Source: Promethearchaeota archaeon
Lineage (GTDB): Archaea > Asgardarchaeota > Lokiarchaeia > Sigyniarchaeales > SOKP01
Assembly: GCA_016840165.1 (NCBI GenBank)
Contig: JAEOSU010000029.1
Span: 1 to 64,000 of the forward strand
Direction: 5' to 3'
DNA: 64,000 bases
In this document: one piece after another, positions 17,885 to 28,000 of the stretch
How positions within the stretch are numbered: the stretch's first letter is position 1
Layout: the number at the start of each line of letters is the position of its first letter
The notes under the pieces: model-generated
Told to the model about the DNA's origin: nothing
Seen by the model: only the letters and a program-made list of their open reading frames with translations
Database searches by the model: none
Made by a program: the position numbers and the translations under genes

Positions 17885-17978
17885 ATAATTATTAAATTTG
17901 TAATAAAATAATTATAATTTACTAATTCCCATTAAACATTTATAGCCTAATGATTCTAAATTCCTCTAGGGTGTAAAA

Positions 17979-18932
17979 TTGAACGAAAAGTGGCAAACTA
18001 AATTTTTAAATACGATTGTACATGGCGATTGCCTTAATCTAATAAAAGAGCTTCCAACTGAAGTAGTTGATTTGGTAATTGCCGACCCTCCTTATTTCAA
18101 AGTAGTAGGAGAGAAATGGGATTACTCATGGAGAACTTTAGATGATTATCTCGATTGGTCTTACGAGTGGCTTAAAGAAGTCTCACGCATATTACGTTTG
18201 GGAGGAAGTTTCTATCTATTTGGCTATATTCGTGTACTTGCCCACATTATTCCAAAACTCGAGAATTATGGGTTGGAATTTAAGCAACAAATTATTATAG
18301 ATAAAGGGATGCAAGCCGTCTCGGGGAGAGCAACGAAGAACTACACAATTTTTCCAAATACCACTGAAAGTATATTATTGATAATTAAAGACAATAAAAA
18401 ATGGCTTAAGCAATTCTTAAAGGAGAAACAACGAGAAAAGGGTTGGTCATCAAAACAAATCAACGATAAATTAGGAGTTAAAAGCAATGGAGGAGGAATG
18501 TGGAGTATCTACACTGGTAAGAACGTATGTGAACAATTTCCGACAAAGGAACGTTGGTCACAGTTTCAAAACTTATTCGATTTTTCTTTAGATTATGAGA
18601 AAGTAAGCCAAACATTTAACCCTATCATGGGATTTACTAATGTATGGACAGATATTGATTTTTATAAAGAAAAGAGAATCCATCCCACTCAAAAACCTTT
18701 AAAACTCGTTCAGAGATTAATAGAAGCAAGTAGTAATCAAAAAGATCTTGTCGTAGATCCATTTATGGGAAGTGGTACAACAGTAGTGGCGGCGAAAATA
18801 CTAAACCGAAAATATATTGGTTTTGAAATTAATAAGGATTATGTGAATCAGATTAGGAAGAGACTCATTAATCTTGAAAATGAGCGTGATTTGACGAAAA
18901 GAAAAGACGTACCCTTAGATGACTTTCTTTGA
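17979..18932 (+). CDS. Orphan N4-cytosine/N6-adenine DNA methyltransferase (beta class)
   Basis: Motif IV DPPY (residues 36-39, in VIADPPYFKV) is at the N-terminus, and the SAM-binding motif DPFMGSGTT is near residue 260, preceded by HPTQKPLKLVQRLI. This circularly permuted order (catalytic motif first) is that of beta-class enzymes of the N6_N4_Mtase family. The middle (residues 130-190) with GWSSKQINDKLGVKSNGG looks like a helix-turn-helix-type target recognition region. The start is a TTG at 17979. No restriction endonuclease or specificity gene is adjacent, so it is probably a solitary methylase. Target sequence unknown. Confidence 0.9.
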   Translation: MNEKWQTKFLNTIVHGDCLNLIKELPTEVVDLVIADPPYFKVVGEKWDYSWRTLDDYLDWSYEWLKEVSRILRLGGSFYLFGYIRVLAHIIPKLENYGLEFKQQIIIDKGMQAVSGRATKNYTIFPNTTESILLIIKDNKKWLKQFLKEKQREKGWSSKQINDKLGVKSNGGGMWSIYTGKNVCEQFPTKERWSQFQNLFDFSLDYEKVSQTFNPIMGFTNVWTDIDFYKEKRIHPTQKPLKLVQRLIEASSNQKDLVVDPFMGSGTTVVAAKILNRKYIGFEINKDYVNQIRKRLINLENERDLTKRKDVPLDDFL

Positions 18933-18977
18933 TAAATAAGAAAAAAATAATAAAATTAATATTAATATCTCCCACCC

Positions 18978-19358
18978 TTATAAACCAAGAGCGGTGAGAG
19001 CTTTATCTATGTTATCGACACCTAGTACAATACGATTATTTTCCGCTAAATAGATAGTATCAATATTAACTCCCGCATTTCCAATTTTACGGGCTAATTT
19101 TCCCCCTGAACCTGCTTTTCCCGCAAGATCGGCAATATCAAGGACGATAACATCCCGTATAGCGCTTACCGAGAAACCCTCTTGTTCAAGTATATATTTA
19201 GTAGTAGTATCATCTTCTACAACGATATGCAATACACTCTCATCATTTAAGGGAATTCCACACAAACCCTCCATATTGATGTTATGTTTTCCAAGTATTT
19301 CGCCTAAATCTGCGAGTATTCCTGGTTTATTTTCCAATATTATGGTTAAATCTTTCAG
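18978..19358 (-). CDS. Tandem ACT-domain protein (probable CTG start)
   Basis: The protein has two short ACT-like halves: KDLTIILENKPGILADLGEI (first strand and ligand-binding Gly-Ile-Leu turn) up to about residue 70, and VIVLDIADLAGKAGSGGKLA to the end, with GVNIDTIYLA and NRIVLGVDNIDKAL. ACT domains bind amino acids or other small ligands and regulate enzymes; stand-alone forms of about 125 aa are common in anaerobes and archaea. The first in-frame TTG (19337) would cut off the first ACT strand. A CTG at 19356-19358, 8 bases after a perfect GGAGGT (19367-19372), restores it, so I use the CTG. Confidence 0.8.
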   Translation of the reverse strand: MKDLTIILENKPGILADLGEILGKHNINMEGLCGIPLNDESVLHIVVEDDTTTKYILEQEGFSVSAIRDVIVLDIADLAGKAGSGGKLARKIGNAGVNIDTIYLAENNRIVLGVDNIDKALTALGL

Positions 19359-19510
19359 GATAATATACCTCCAATATTAATTATTAATAGCTCTACAGAT
19401 AGAAAATAAATATTCGCCATTATAATGCAATGATTATTTATGTCGATCCTCTATTTAAGATTTCTTTTAAATCTTAATTTGTCAAATTTCATTAAAAAAG
19501 AATTTATAAA

Positions 19511-21736
19511 TTATAAATTGAGTTTCTTTTTCCAGAACTCAATTTTATTTGCAGTGCTTTGCTGTAATGATAAAGGAATTAATCCCTCATTTACATTTAA
19601 TTCAATAATAGTCATTTCTATTGGATTTAATAGACTTATGTAACCAATATCATTTAATATTCTATTTTTCACATTCAACAAGATGCTACCTAACTGTTGT
19701 CCGGTTTTTGTAGCTAAACTGTCTCGTATGAAATCTAACTGTTGAGCTATTGTAAGATCCTTAAAGGATTCAGTAGTAGGTTTAGAAATTGTAGGAGAGG
19801 TTTTTGGTACCTGAGGTGAGGGAGGAACGAAGGTTTGCGCAGGTTTTACAGGGGTAGGTTGTCGATCCTCCTTAATTATAGGTTCAGATAACTCTGCCTG
19901 CAAGCCATAATTCTGAGTTGATTCTACTGACTTTACGGGGGTTGATTGTACGTCACTTTGTTTTGGGGGTATAAATTGACTAGTTGATGGAGACAGATCA
20001 GGAGTAGGGGTTTTTAGCGTTTTTTGTACATAAGATGCCCTAATAAGTGGAGCTGTTGCCTTTTGAGCTCCAACCCAAGCCTCTTCTAATACAGGTACAA
20101 ATATTTTGATATGTTGTTGAACAATACTTCCAATGCCTCCAATTTCTATTCGTTCTTGATTTCCTATCTCCGTTTTAGACAATATGCATAAAATTACTTC
20201 TTCATAATCTCTGTTGATTCCAAATAAATCTGCTTCAGTTCGATTTCTATAAGATACATTCTGCATTCCATCAAGTTGCTGCAAGAGATCCAAATGCTCA
20301 GGAATAGTTGCATCAATTTGTGTCGCAATTCGTATGTTTACATGTTTAGGTAAAGATTGTAGAAGAGAAATTTTTATTTCAGAGAGATCTGGTGCTACAA
20401 TTAATAGCCTCATCTTAGTTTTTGCAATTTCTTCATTAATATGAGCCCTTGCTCCCTCAAGGGAACGAATAAACCATATATCCTTCATGGACATTAATGA
20501 TTTCTTTTTTGCTTGATCCCAGAACTCCTTTGTGGTTATTTGACTGATTTCCAATCGCTTAAGAATTTTGATTAGTTCTTGATTTAGAGTATTAACTACC
20601 CTTGAAGAGAAAATATTTCGCAAATCTTCAAAGGAACTTAGAATTTGATTCGAAATTCCCTCCACTTTTTCTTCCGCATAAATCACGCTGTTACTAAATT
20701 CCTTAATTACCGTTGAAAATGTTTCTTCCAATGTTTCTCCTGTTTTAGCTGATGTTCCTATAATTTGATTCACATTATCGACAATATCTTTAATAAGGTC
20801 TCTAACCTTTACGATTAACTTTGTATTAAATCCTTCTACGATGATTTTCATCCGGGCATTTAATACACTATCGATGATTTGATGAACTGTCTTACTAATG
20901 ACTCCTAAATGCAACTCCTTTAAATTGTTTGCAATCATTTGCTTTATTTCTTCAAATTGTTGTTCAAGATCTTTTACTTGATCATCAATAATTGTCTTAG
21001 TATCGTTCTCAAGATTAGAGATAACTTCATTAACTTTTCTTATCTGCCCTATTATTTTGATTGCATTATCTACTTCTACTTTTTGCCCCTCTATTTGTGC
21101 TTCAATTTTGTCTTTCAAGCTTTTGATAAAATTTGTGTACTCATTAAGTTCATTAATCCCTTTACTTTTTGCTTCTAGTTGGGAAAATGATTCATTTAAT
21201 TGAGCGGGAGCAACTTCTTTTATCTCTCGGATATATTCATCAAAATTAGAAAGTTGTTTCATTAATGCTGCATATGGTGGTAAAGGAGCATAATGAGGTG
21301 TTGCACCAATAATTTCCCTATATAATCCTTTTTCTACAAATTTGTCCGCAATTTGTTTACACTCTTCTTTGTTTTTATCGATAAGTAATGATATCTCTCC
21401 CAATGATACCGCATCTCTTCCTGTAGTTAGGAAATACAATTGTATCTCATCTTCATTTAGTTGGATATCGCTTAATACTTGATAGGTTAATTCTTTAGAA
21501 TATGATACTTCTTTATCAATAAGCTCCTCAACCTTAAATTCACTAATTTCTAAGTTTTTGTCGAAATATACCACTAATCTATGAGGAGGTGTTCCATGGA
21601 TAGATTCCTTAATCAATGGAAATCTTGAGGTTTTTTGATATTCAGCTAGTGTAACAACAAATTTGACTTCAGATAAACATACTTTGCAGGTGGTACGTAT
21701 TTCTTTTTCGGTTTTATCTTGAAATAGGAAAGCCAT
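19511..21736 (-). CDS. TrmB-like winged-helix protein with N-terminal zinc-type domain, coiled coil and PLD-like domain
   Basis: The 741-aa protein has several visible parts. Residues 1-70 include CKVCLSE and a beta-rich GTPPHRLVVYFDKN. Residues 85-165 resemble the TrmB winged helix (LNEDEIQLYFLTTGRD, then KGLYREIIGATPHYAPLPP). About 200-390 is a long coiled coil. About 410-560 (KTKMRLLIVAPDL, KHVNIRIATQID, ending KIFVPVLEEAW) matches the PLD-like sensor half of TrmB regulators. A proline/threonine-rich linker and a C-terminal helical domain follow. TrmB proteins are archaeal transcription regulators, but this long coiled coil between the two halves is unusual, and a cytoskeletal or signalling role is possible. 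It is divergent from the roadblock-GTPase gene. Confidence 0.6.
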   Translation of the reverse strand: MAFLFQDKTEKEIRTTCKVCLSEVKFVVTLAEYQKTSRFPLIKESIHGTPPHRLVVYFDKNLEISEFKVEELIDKEVSYSKELTYQVLSDIQLNEDEIQLYFLTTGRDAVSLGEISLLIDKNKEECKQIADKFVEKGLYREIIGATPHYAPLPPYAALMKQLSNFDEYIREIKEVAPAQLNESFSQLEAKSKGINELNEYTNFIKSLKDKIEAQIEGQKVEVDNAIKIIGQIRKVNEVISNLENDTKTIIDDQVKDLEQQFEEIKQMIANNLKELHLGVISKTVHQIIDSVLNARMKIIVEGFNTKLIVKVRDLIKDIVDNVNQIIGTSAKTGETLEETFSTVIKEFSNSVIYAEEKVEGISNQILSSFEDLRNIFSSRVVNTLNQELIKILKRLEISQITTKEFWDQAKKKSLMSMKDIWFIRSLEGARAHINEEIAKTKMRLLIVAPDLSEIKISLLQSLPKHVNIRIATQIDATIPEHLDLLQQLDGMQNVSYRNRTEADLFGINRDYEEVILCILSKTEIGNQERIEIGGIGSIVQQHIKIFVPVLEEAWVGAQKATAPLIRASYVQKTLKTPTPDLSPSTSQFIPPKQSDVQSTPVKSVESTQNYGLQAELSEPIIKEDRQPTPVKPAQTFVPPSPQVPKTSPTISKPTTESFKDLTIAQQLDFIRDSLATKTGQQLGSILLNVKNRILNDIGYISLLNPIEMTIIELNVNEGLIPLSLQQSTANKIEFWKKKLNL

Positions 21737-21850
21737 CTTAAAAATTCAACTCAGTAATAAGTTTATGATTTTCATAGCCTTTTATTAAACAATAATAGAA
21801 CTAATTAATAAAATTATTTGATATACGGTTTTAGAGGTACTAATATTTTC

Positions 21851-21870
21851 TAAAACAAACTTTTTAATAT
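21851..21870 (+). promoter_or_regulatory. Promoter-like BRE/TATA element upstream of the roadblock-GTPase gene
   Basis: The sequence TAAAACAAACTTTTTAATAT has a purine-rich BRE-like stretch followed by a TATA-like CTTTTTAATA. The first 16 bases recur exactly at 30777-30792 upstream of another gene. Transcription would be expected to start near 21890, about 55 bases before the ATG at 21946. The element is deduced from composition and the repeat; no start site is known. Confidence 0.45.
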
Positions 21871-21945
21871 TAAATTAAAGATATTTTAACTAAATAAAAA
21901 CTAATAGTGGTTTTAACTTAATTTTAGCAAGGATTGGGATTTTCT

Positions 21946-23574
21946 ATGGTAAAAAAGAAGTTATTTGAAAATTTATTCAATAATTTTCTCAATCAAAATA
22001 CCGAAGTTGAAGCATTAATTGTTTCAGATGAAGAGGGGCTTGTCATTGCAGGGGAAAAACGATTAGATATAGACATCGAAATAGTGTCATTTCTAACTGC
22101 TGTAATTAACCCCATTATTGAAAGAGTGAGAGAAGAATTTTCGTTTAAAAAATTTGGGACTGCAAGTATTGATACAGAAGAACATAGGTTGTTATTTATT
22201 TTAATTAATGAAGCAACTACATTAAGTTTAGTTATGAAAAGTATGGGTTCTATAGATGATATTGCCCCTTATGCTTATTTCCTCGCAGAAAAAACAGCTC
22301 AAATCCTTGATGCTGACGAAACTGAATTAGTAGAAATTGATATTCCCGATTTTAAATTTGCAGGAGGAATATTTGATTCAACTGAACGAATAAAAAATAT
22401 TATATATCAATCTAAAGTAGAACAAGGGGGAGTCTACAGATTTAAATTTATTGTGCTCGGGGATCATGAAGTTGGTAAAACATCAATTATTAGAAGATTT
22501 GTGGAAAATAGCTTTTTAGATAAATATCGAGCTACGATCGGATTAAATATATTATCTCATGATTTTGAAGCATTTGGAAATAAGATTAGTATCATGCTTT
22601 GGGACATCGGAGCTCAAAAATTTTTTAAGCGGTATCGTAAAACATATTATAATGGAGCCCAAGCAGCATTTATTGTATTTGATTTGACAAATAGAGAATC
22701 ATTTAATAATGTAACGTACTGGCATAATGAACTGAAGGAATTTATAGAGTATATAGATTTACCCATTATAATTGTGGGAAACAAAACAGATTTAGCCGAG
22801 CAACGAGTTGTAACCCAAGAAGAAGGCATTCAATTAGCAACAGACTTATCAAAATTATCAGGTCTCGTGGAAAGTACAACTTTATCTGATTATTCTGATC
22901 TTTCTAATCTTTCTGCTTCACAAACAAAAATTTCTTATATTGAAACAAGTGCAAAAACAGGTAACCGCGTCCAAGATGCATTTAATCTGATCTCCTATAA
23001 TTTTATTCTGGTATGTGAGGAGAAGGAACAACAACTGCTAAAAGAAAAAATCTTAGATGAGATTAACTCAATTATAGATATTAATAAAAGTCTTACCCTT
23101 ACTTTTTTAAATAGTTCCGAACTTTGGAATCCAACTTTACGAATTCTCTCTGAAATTGATGGTTTAGGAAAATTATCAGAAATTAAAGATAAAAAGAAAC
23201 AAAAGCAATATGAATATAATAGTGGATTAGTTTTGAAAAGCTTTATCTTTGATTCTTATAAAGTTGTCGATTCTGATGGTGTAGTTTGTATTTTCGATGC
23301 TCGAGAGAGAAAGAGTATAGATGAGAATTGGATAAACATCCTTTCTGATATTATTAATAATTTAAAGAAAAATAAGGTATTATCAGTGGGGATAAGGGTG
23401 TCTGATGAGAAAATTTGGTCGAAATTAATTGAAAGCTTTAAATTAGACGAAGAAGCCGAAGAAAGACTAGTTTCATTGTTATTTTTTCGGATTCAAAACG
23501 ATTCTTTGTTAGATGTTTATGAATTACTCTCTGCTACATTGAACACAATAAAAAATCTTAGTTTTAGCTATTAA
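21946..23574 (+). CDS. Roadblock-type domain fused to a small GTPase, with extra C-terminal domain
   Basis: Residues 1-125 form a roadblock/LC7-like domain (NTEVEALIVSDEEGLVIAGE, helix, IDDIAPYAYFLAEKTAQIL). Residues 165-355 are a Ras/Rab-like GTPase with G1 GDHEVGKTS (172-180), switch TIG, G4 NKTD (279-282) and G5 TSAKTG. Two oddities: the G3 box reads WDIGAQ, so the usual DxxG glycine is replaced by Ala and shifted by one, and an insert of roughly 30 Ser/Leu-rich residues lies between G4 and G5. The last 170 residues look like another longin/roadblock-fold unit (LKSFIFDSYKVVDSDGVVCI). The ATG at 21946 is preferred over TTG 21934. Confidence 0.85.
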   Translation: MVKKKLFENLFNNFLNQNTEVEALIVSDEEGLVIAGEKRLDIDIEIVSFLTAVINPIIERVREEFSFKKFGTASIDTEEHRLLFILINEATTLSLVMKSMGSIDDIAPYAYFLAEKTAQILDADETELVEIDIPDFKFAGGIFDSTERIKNIIYQSKVEQGGVYRFKFIVLGDHEVGKTSIIRRFVENSFLDKYRATIGLNILSHDFEAFGNKISIMLWDIGAQKFFKRYRKTYYNGAQAAFIVFDLTNRESFNNVTYWHNELKEFIEYIDLPIIIVGNKTDLAEQRVVTQEEGIQLATDLSKLSGLVESTTLSDYSDLSNLSASQTKISYIETSAKTGNRVQDAFNLISYNFILVCEEKEQQLLKEKILDEINSIIDINKSLTLTFLNSSELWNPTLRILSEIDGLGKLSEIKDKKKQKQYEYNSGLVLKSFIFDSYKVVDSDGVVCIFDARERKSIDENWINILSDIINNLKKNKVLSVGIRVSDEKIWSKLIESFKLDEEAEERLVSLLFFRIQNDSLLDVYELLSATLNTIKNLSFSY

Positions 23575-23596
23575 AAAATGAAAAATTAAGTTATTT

Positions 23597-24850
23597 TTAG
23601 AGAATTACTTTCTCAGGATATGCAATTTCAAGTAATTCCAAGGCCAATTTAGCCACCTCAATCGGGATCTTTTTAGAACTGTCTTCGCTATGTAAGGCGT
23701 TTGTTATATTATCTAATAGGTATTCAGGAAAGAAAATTATCGGTTTTATGTCCGTTAATAGAAGTAACCATTCTTTCCCTTTCTGATCCTTAATCTCAGT
23801 TATAATATTAAGTTGAATTAAATCATCCAGAATCAGATCAATATCGGCAAACTCAGAAAAGATATTAGGAATTTTATCTCGTGGATAGAATTTTTGTCTA
23901 AGTACTGCAAAAAGATCATAAATATCTGGATTAAGTAAAATAGATGAAATCTTTTTTCTCTCCTCAATTGTTTGGTCTTTTGGGTTGTAGTTTGAGAAAA
24001 AGTCGACTACTTTTGATTCATATCTAGTTAGCAATTCATTTTTTGTCTGCTTCAAATGATCTAATAGTTCATAATTAGGGATTCGAATTAATTCTATATC
24101 TTTTGTTAAAAATAGATATTCTCCTTGGTCTTGTATTAATCCTGTACGTTTATCCCTTTTTCCTTTAATCCAGTCACGACGTACAAGATTCAGTTCTAAA
24201 AACGGCTCAAGTAAAACATCCATATTAGGATTTTCTTTTATCTTTTCTAAATCTTCTCTTACATCCTTTTTAGGTTTAGGGCTCTCTCGTAAAATTTTTA
24301 AGATTTCTAAGCGTTGATAGTTATTAAATATTAATGCCGCTTTCTGAATCTTATCAAGATTGGTGAGCCTTTTGATCTGAAATATCGTATATTTTAATTC
24401 ATTTTTAATATTATCATGAATCTTACTTATCAACGAGACTTGATTGGTTTTCTTAGAAGTCTCGAATGTTTCAAATAGGTAATACATTTTTTTTGATAAA
24501 TCTTTGATAATATCTTCATATTTACCTAAATCCTCATCAAGAGTGAAAATCAAAATAGTTAAATATTGAGTCCCACTCTCTGCTTGCATAAAGTATGAAC
24601 TCACTTGATATGATGTTTCTTTGAGTCGTCCTTGATAAAAGTTACTAAATCCTCCTACAATTTCATGAATGCTAGTGGTGTGATGGTAGAGTATTGAGAA
24701 TAAATCGCTTGTTGTGATTAACTCAGAGAAATTTTCCGCTGAAAAATCCCTATTTTCAAAAGCTAAAACGATAGGTTTAAAATCAGGTTTTACCTCTCCA
24801 GTAGGTTGCTGAATCAATAAAAATTCAAAGCTTAATATTGCTTCAATCAT
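23597..24850 (-). CDS. Longin-like / winged-helix protein, convergent with the roadblock-GTPase gene
   Basis: The N-terminal 150 residues have a longin/roadblock-like rhythm: an initial strand (AILSFEFLLIQQPTGEV), helix-rich TTSIHEIVGGFSNFYQ, then strands SYQVSSYFMQ and QYLTILIFTLDED and a final helix. Residues 185-250 (IFNNYQRLEILKILRESP, LELNLVRRDWIKG) look like a winged helix that detects oligomer or nucleic-acid partners, and a second such unit appears around 310-375 (VLRQKFYPRDKIPN...LIQLNIITEI). I know no named family for this combination. It ends 22 bp from the end of the roadblock-GTPase gene, tail to tail. Confidence 0.6.
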   Translation of the reverse strand: MIEAILSFEFLLIQQPTGEVKPDFKPIVLAFENRDFSAENFSELITTSDLFSILYHHTTSIHEIVGGFSNFYQGRLKETSYQVSSYFMQAESGTQYLTILIFTLDEDLGKYEDIIKDLSKKMYYLFETFETSKKTNQVSLISKIHDNIKNELKYTIFQIKRLTNLDKIQKAALIFNNYQRLEILKILRESPKPKKDVREDLEKIKENPNMDVLLEPFLELNLVRRDWIKGKRDKRTGLIQDQGEYLFLTKDIELIRIPNYELLDHLKQTKNELLTRYESKVVDFFSNYNPKDQTIEERKKISSILLNPDIYDLFAVLRQKFYPRDKIPNIFSEFADIDLILDDLIQLNIITEIKDQKGKEWLLLLTDIKPIIFFPEYLLDNITNALHSEDSSKKIPIEVAKLALELLEIAYPEKVIL

Positions 24851-25092
24851 AATCTTTTCATTTTTTACTCATTTATTTGAAAAGAATAAAAAAGAATTCA
24901 TATTTAACTCTTATTCAAATTAAATATTTGAATTATTAAACTCTAAAATTTTGAAGAATTAGAGTCCGAAAGCTTATTTCTCACATTATTATGAATATTT
25001 CATAACTTGAATGTTATAGTACAAGCAATTAAATTCTAGTTATATTTTGATATATTTAATTAAAATTTTCACTACAACTTGAGGTATATCAA

Positions 25093-28000
25093 ATGAATCT
25101 TAAGAATAATAATAGAAAAAAAATGCAGAAAATCTTAATCCTCATGGTTCTATTTACCAGCCTTTTTTTAATTTCCTTTCCAAGAAACAATAACTTTGTT
25201 ACTTATGAACCTAAGTTTAGCGAACAAATTATTATGAATGAAAAACCAGAAACTAATGATTTGTCTTCTGAAAATAGTTTCACAGGTATTGGTGCACCTT
25301 GGAATGTGACTCATTATGGAAACCGAACAAAATCTGATTTGACAGTAAGCTTTAATAACAATTCCTATGATGATACTCATGCCCAAGTAGAACTATATGG
25401 ATGGGATGGGTACCAGTTAAATTCTTCAATATCAAACTTATACGATACACGAAACTGGGTTAACGGGACGTTTCACGCTGGTTCTTTTGGTGGTTCTCCT
25501 TCTGGCTCTGACGATAGTGATTATCTTGTTAATTGGACATTCGTTGATGGAGATATCGGACCAAATAATAATCCAACAAGCGGTAATTATTTTGACACAT
25601 CTTCGGGTAATTCTGACGGACAAGATTGCTTAGAGTTGAGGATTGATGCTGATTCTGGGGATTATGATGTTGGGGACGAATGTTCATGGGAAACTTCCGT
25701 TGATCTTGATAGGGGGGACGTTGAAGAGGCAAGGTTAAGTTTTTCAACCCGAGCATATTATAGTGATGGCTTTAATAATCATATGGTTTTACAAGTATTA
25801 GTTAATGATAAAGTTTTGTGGGGTAACGGTCTTGCATCAATTTTGGAAGCAAGCGGTAATCCTAGCTCACCACAATGGGGAGATTGGTACAAACCTCCAA
25901 CTATTTTATTAGATGTGAATGATGAAGATATCTTTCCCACAGGAGTTAAAAACTTGAATGTGACTTTTCAATTTAAAAGAGTCAGTGGAACTGCATCCGG
26001 TTATGCGGATTACTATACTGTCCTTTTCGATAATGTTTCATTAATCATAAAAGCGAAGGCAAAGCCAACACAACTTGAATTACAATTAAATAATGAAGAT
26101 ATCAATGATGGTTCAAATTATGGTGAAGGAAATCTTGGTGTTGTAGGTAATTGGAACGGAAGCATCCAATCATCTGTAGTTGCGAATTTCAGTAGCAATG
26201 CCAATTGGCCACTAACTTATGATGATAATGGAAATATATTAAGTTATAAAATTGAATTAGAAACCGATTTAAATTTATTCGCAACCAAATTAACCCCCGA
26301 ATCATATTATACTGCTGATCCTAGTATAGAATTTCAAGGATCTTCATTTAGCTCATCTAATAATAGTAATACTAGTTGGACTACCTATGCCCATATGGAA
26401 GTACCCGCTGGATATGAAGAAACTAATATGACAGTTGAATTTCCATCTGATTATAGTTTAACGGGAGTATTTTTCTCGCTAAATCCGAATTCAATTTCTC
26501 AAACTTCAATAACTACCTATGGAAATAAAAAAGTAGTGAATATACCCGTGAGTTCAATCACGAGTAATACCAATGGGTTTTGGAGGTTAACAGCTTTATC
26601 CCCAAATTATTGTGAAGAATTAAACATATATAACAATAATACTGGTGATTGGGAGCTTGATACACAATTTTTAAGTGGAGAATATATAAATATTACGGGG
26701 AAAATCAACAATTCTCTTGGTTATATTCAACAAACCAAAGCTCAGCTTCAAATAAGATTTCCAAACGGTACAATTTGGATAGAGCAAAGTCAATGGCACT
26801 CTATTGAGACTACCGGATGGATTTATTTCGATCCTATAAGGATACCTAGTGATATCCCTTTTTACGAAGTGGGAGAGTATGAAGCAATCATTACATGGAA
26901 TAATACATATTCCTCCTTTGGTCTAAATGAGTCTGGAGTCATTTACAAGACGTTCACAGTTATCCATGATTCACTCCTTTATCCCGACCAAGGTACTTTT
27001 TTCATAGATAATGTACTTGATGATAGAATCATTAATATAAAAGTCTCATTTAACGATTTAATAGATAATACAGCAATAGATTACGCATTAGTTTATACAA
27101 ATTTTACTGGAACAGTTGAAACATTAGATAGAATAAGTCCAGGTTTTTACCTATACGAATTTAATGCTAGTAAAGCTAAACCGGGAAATAATACTGTAAC
27201 AATTTATGCTAATCATTCATTTTATCTTAACAAGGCTATCGATATTACAGTTTATGTCATTGCGCAAACCATTCTTACAGCAGAGGAATATCCAAGTTTA
27301 GAAGTTACCTGGAATAATAATTTTATTGTCCATCTTAATTACACTTATGAATCAAATGGGACTGGCATTGAAAATGCGGATCTTACAATTGAGTGGAACG
27401 GAGAGCAATCACTGATGTCAGGTAATGGATTGTATAATCTTACGCTTAATAGTTCACTTTATGAGATAAACAAGGTATATAATCTCATAATAACATTCAA
27501 TAAAATTGGACATGAAGAGCAAACAATGATTATATCCATTGGAATAGTACCAAGAGAAACTGAAATTGCGAGCATTTTTATCAACGGTATAGACTGCACA
27601 GCTAACAAATCTTATAATATACGATCTGGACAACTCTTAAACTTTAACATCACATATAATGATCTCGAAGCTTCAGGTTCCTTTATTAAGGGCGCCATAG
27701 TTACTCTAAATAAAACTACTGAAATTGGGGAAATTTTTGATGAAAATCCTACATATTATAACTTAACCTTAGACTCGATATATTTAGGAGTTGGGACATC
27801 GTTTATTAACATAATAGCTACAAAGACAAATTATACTTCTACAATTGTACTTCTTACTATAAATGTTTTTGAAAGGAGTACAGATTATAAAATCTATTTG
27901 GATGAAGAGGACTATACAACCAATCCTGCAATAACAACATATCCCGATCAATTCATTAACCTTACCGTTTCCTATATAGATACTATTACAAGCCTGTTTA

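Noticed and set aside
17979-18932. A restriction-modification system around the methyltransferase
   Set aside because: Neighbours are an ABC exporter and an ACT protein; no endonuclease-like ORF lies within several kilobases.
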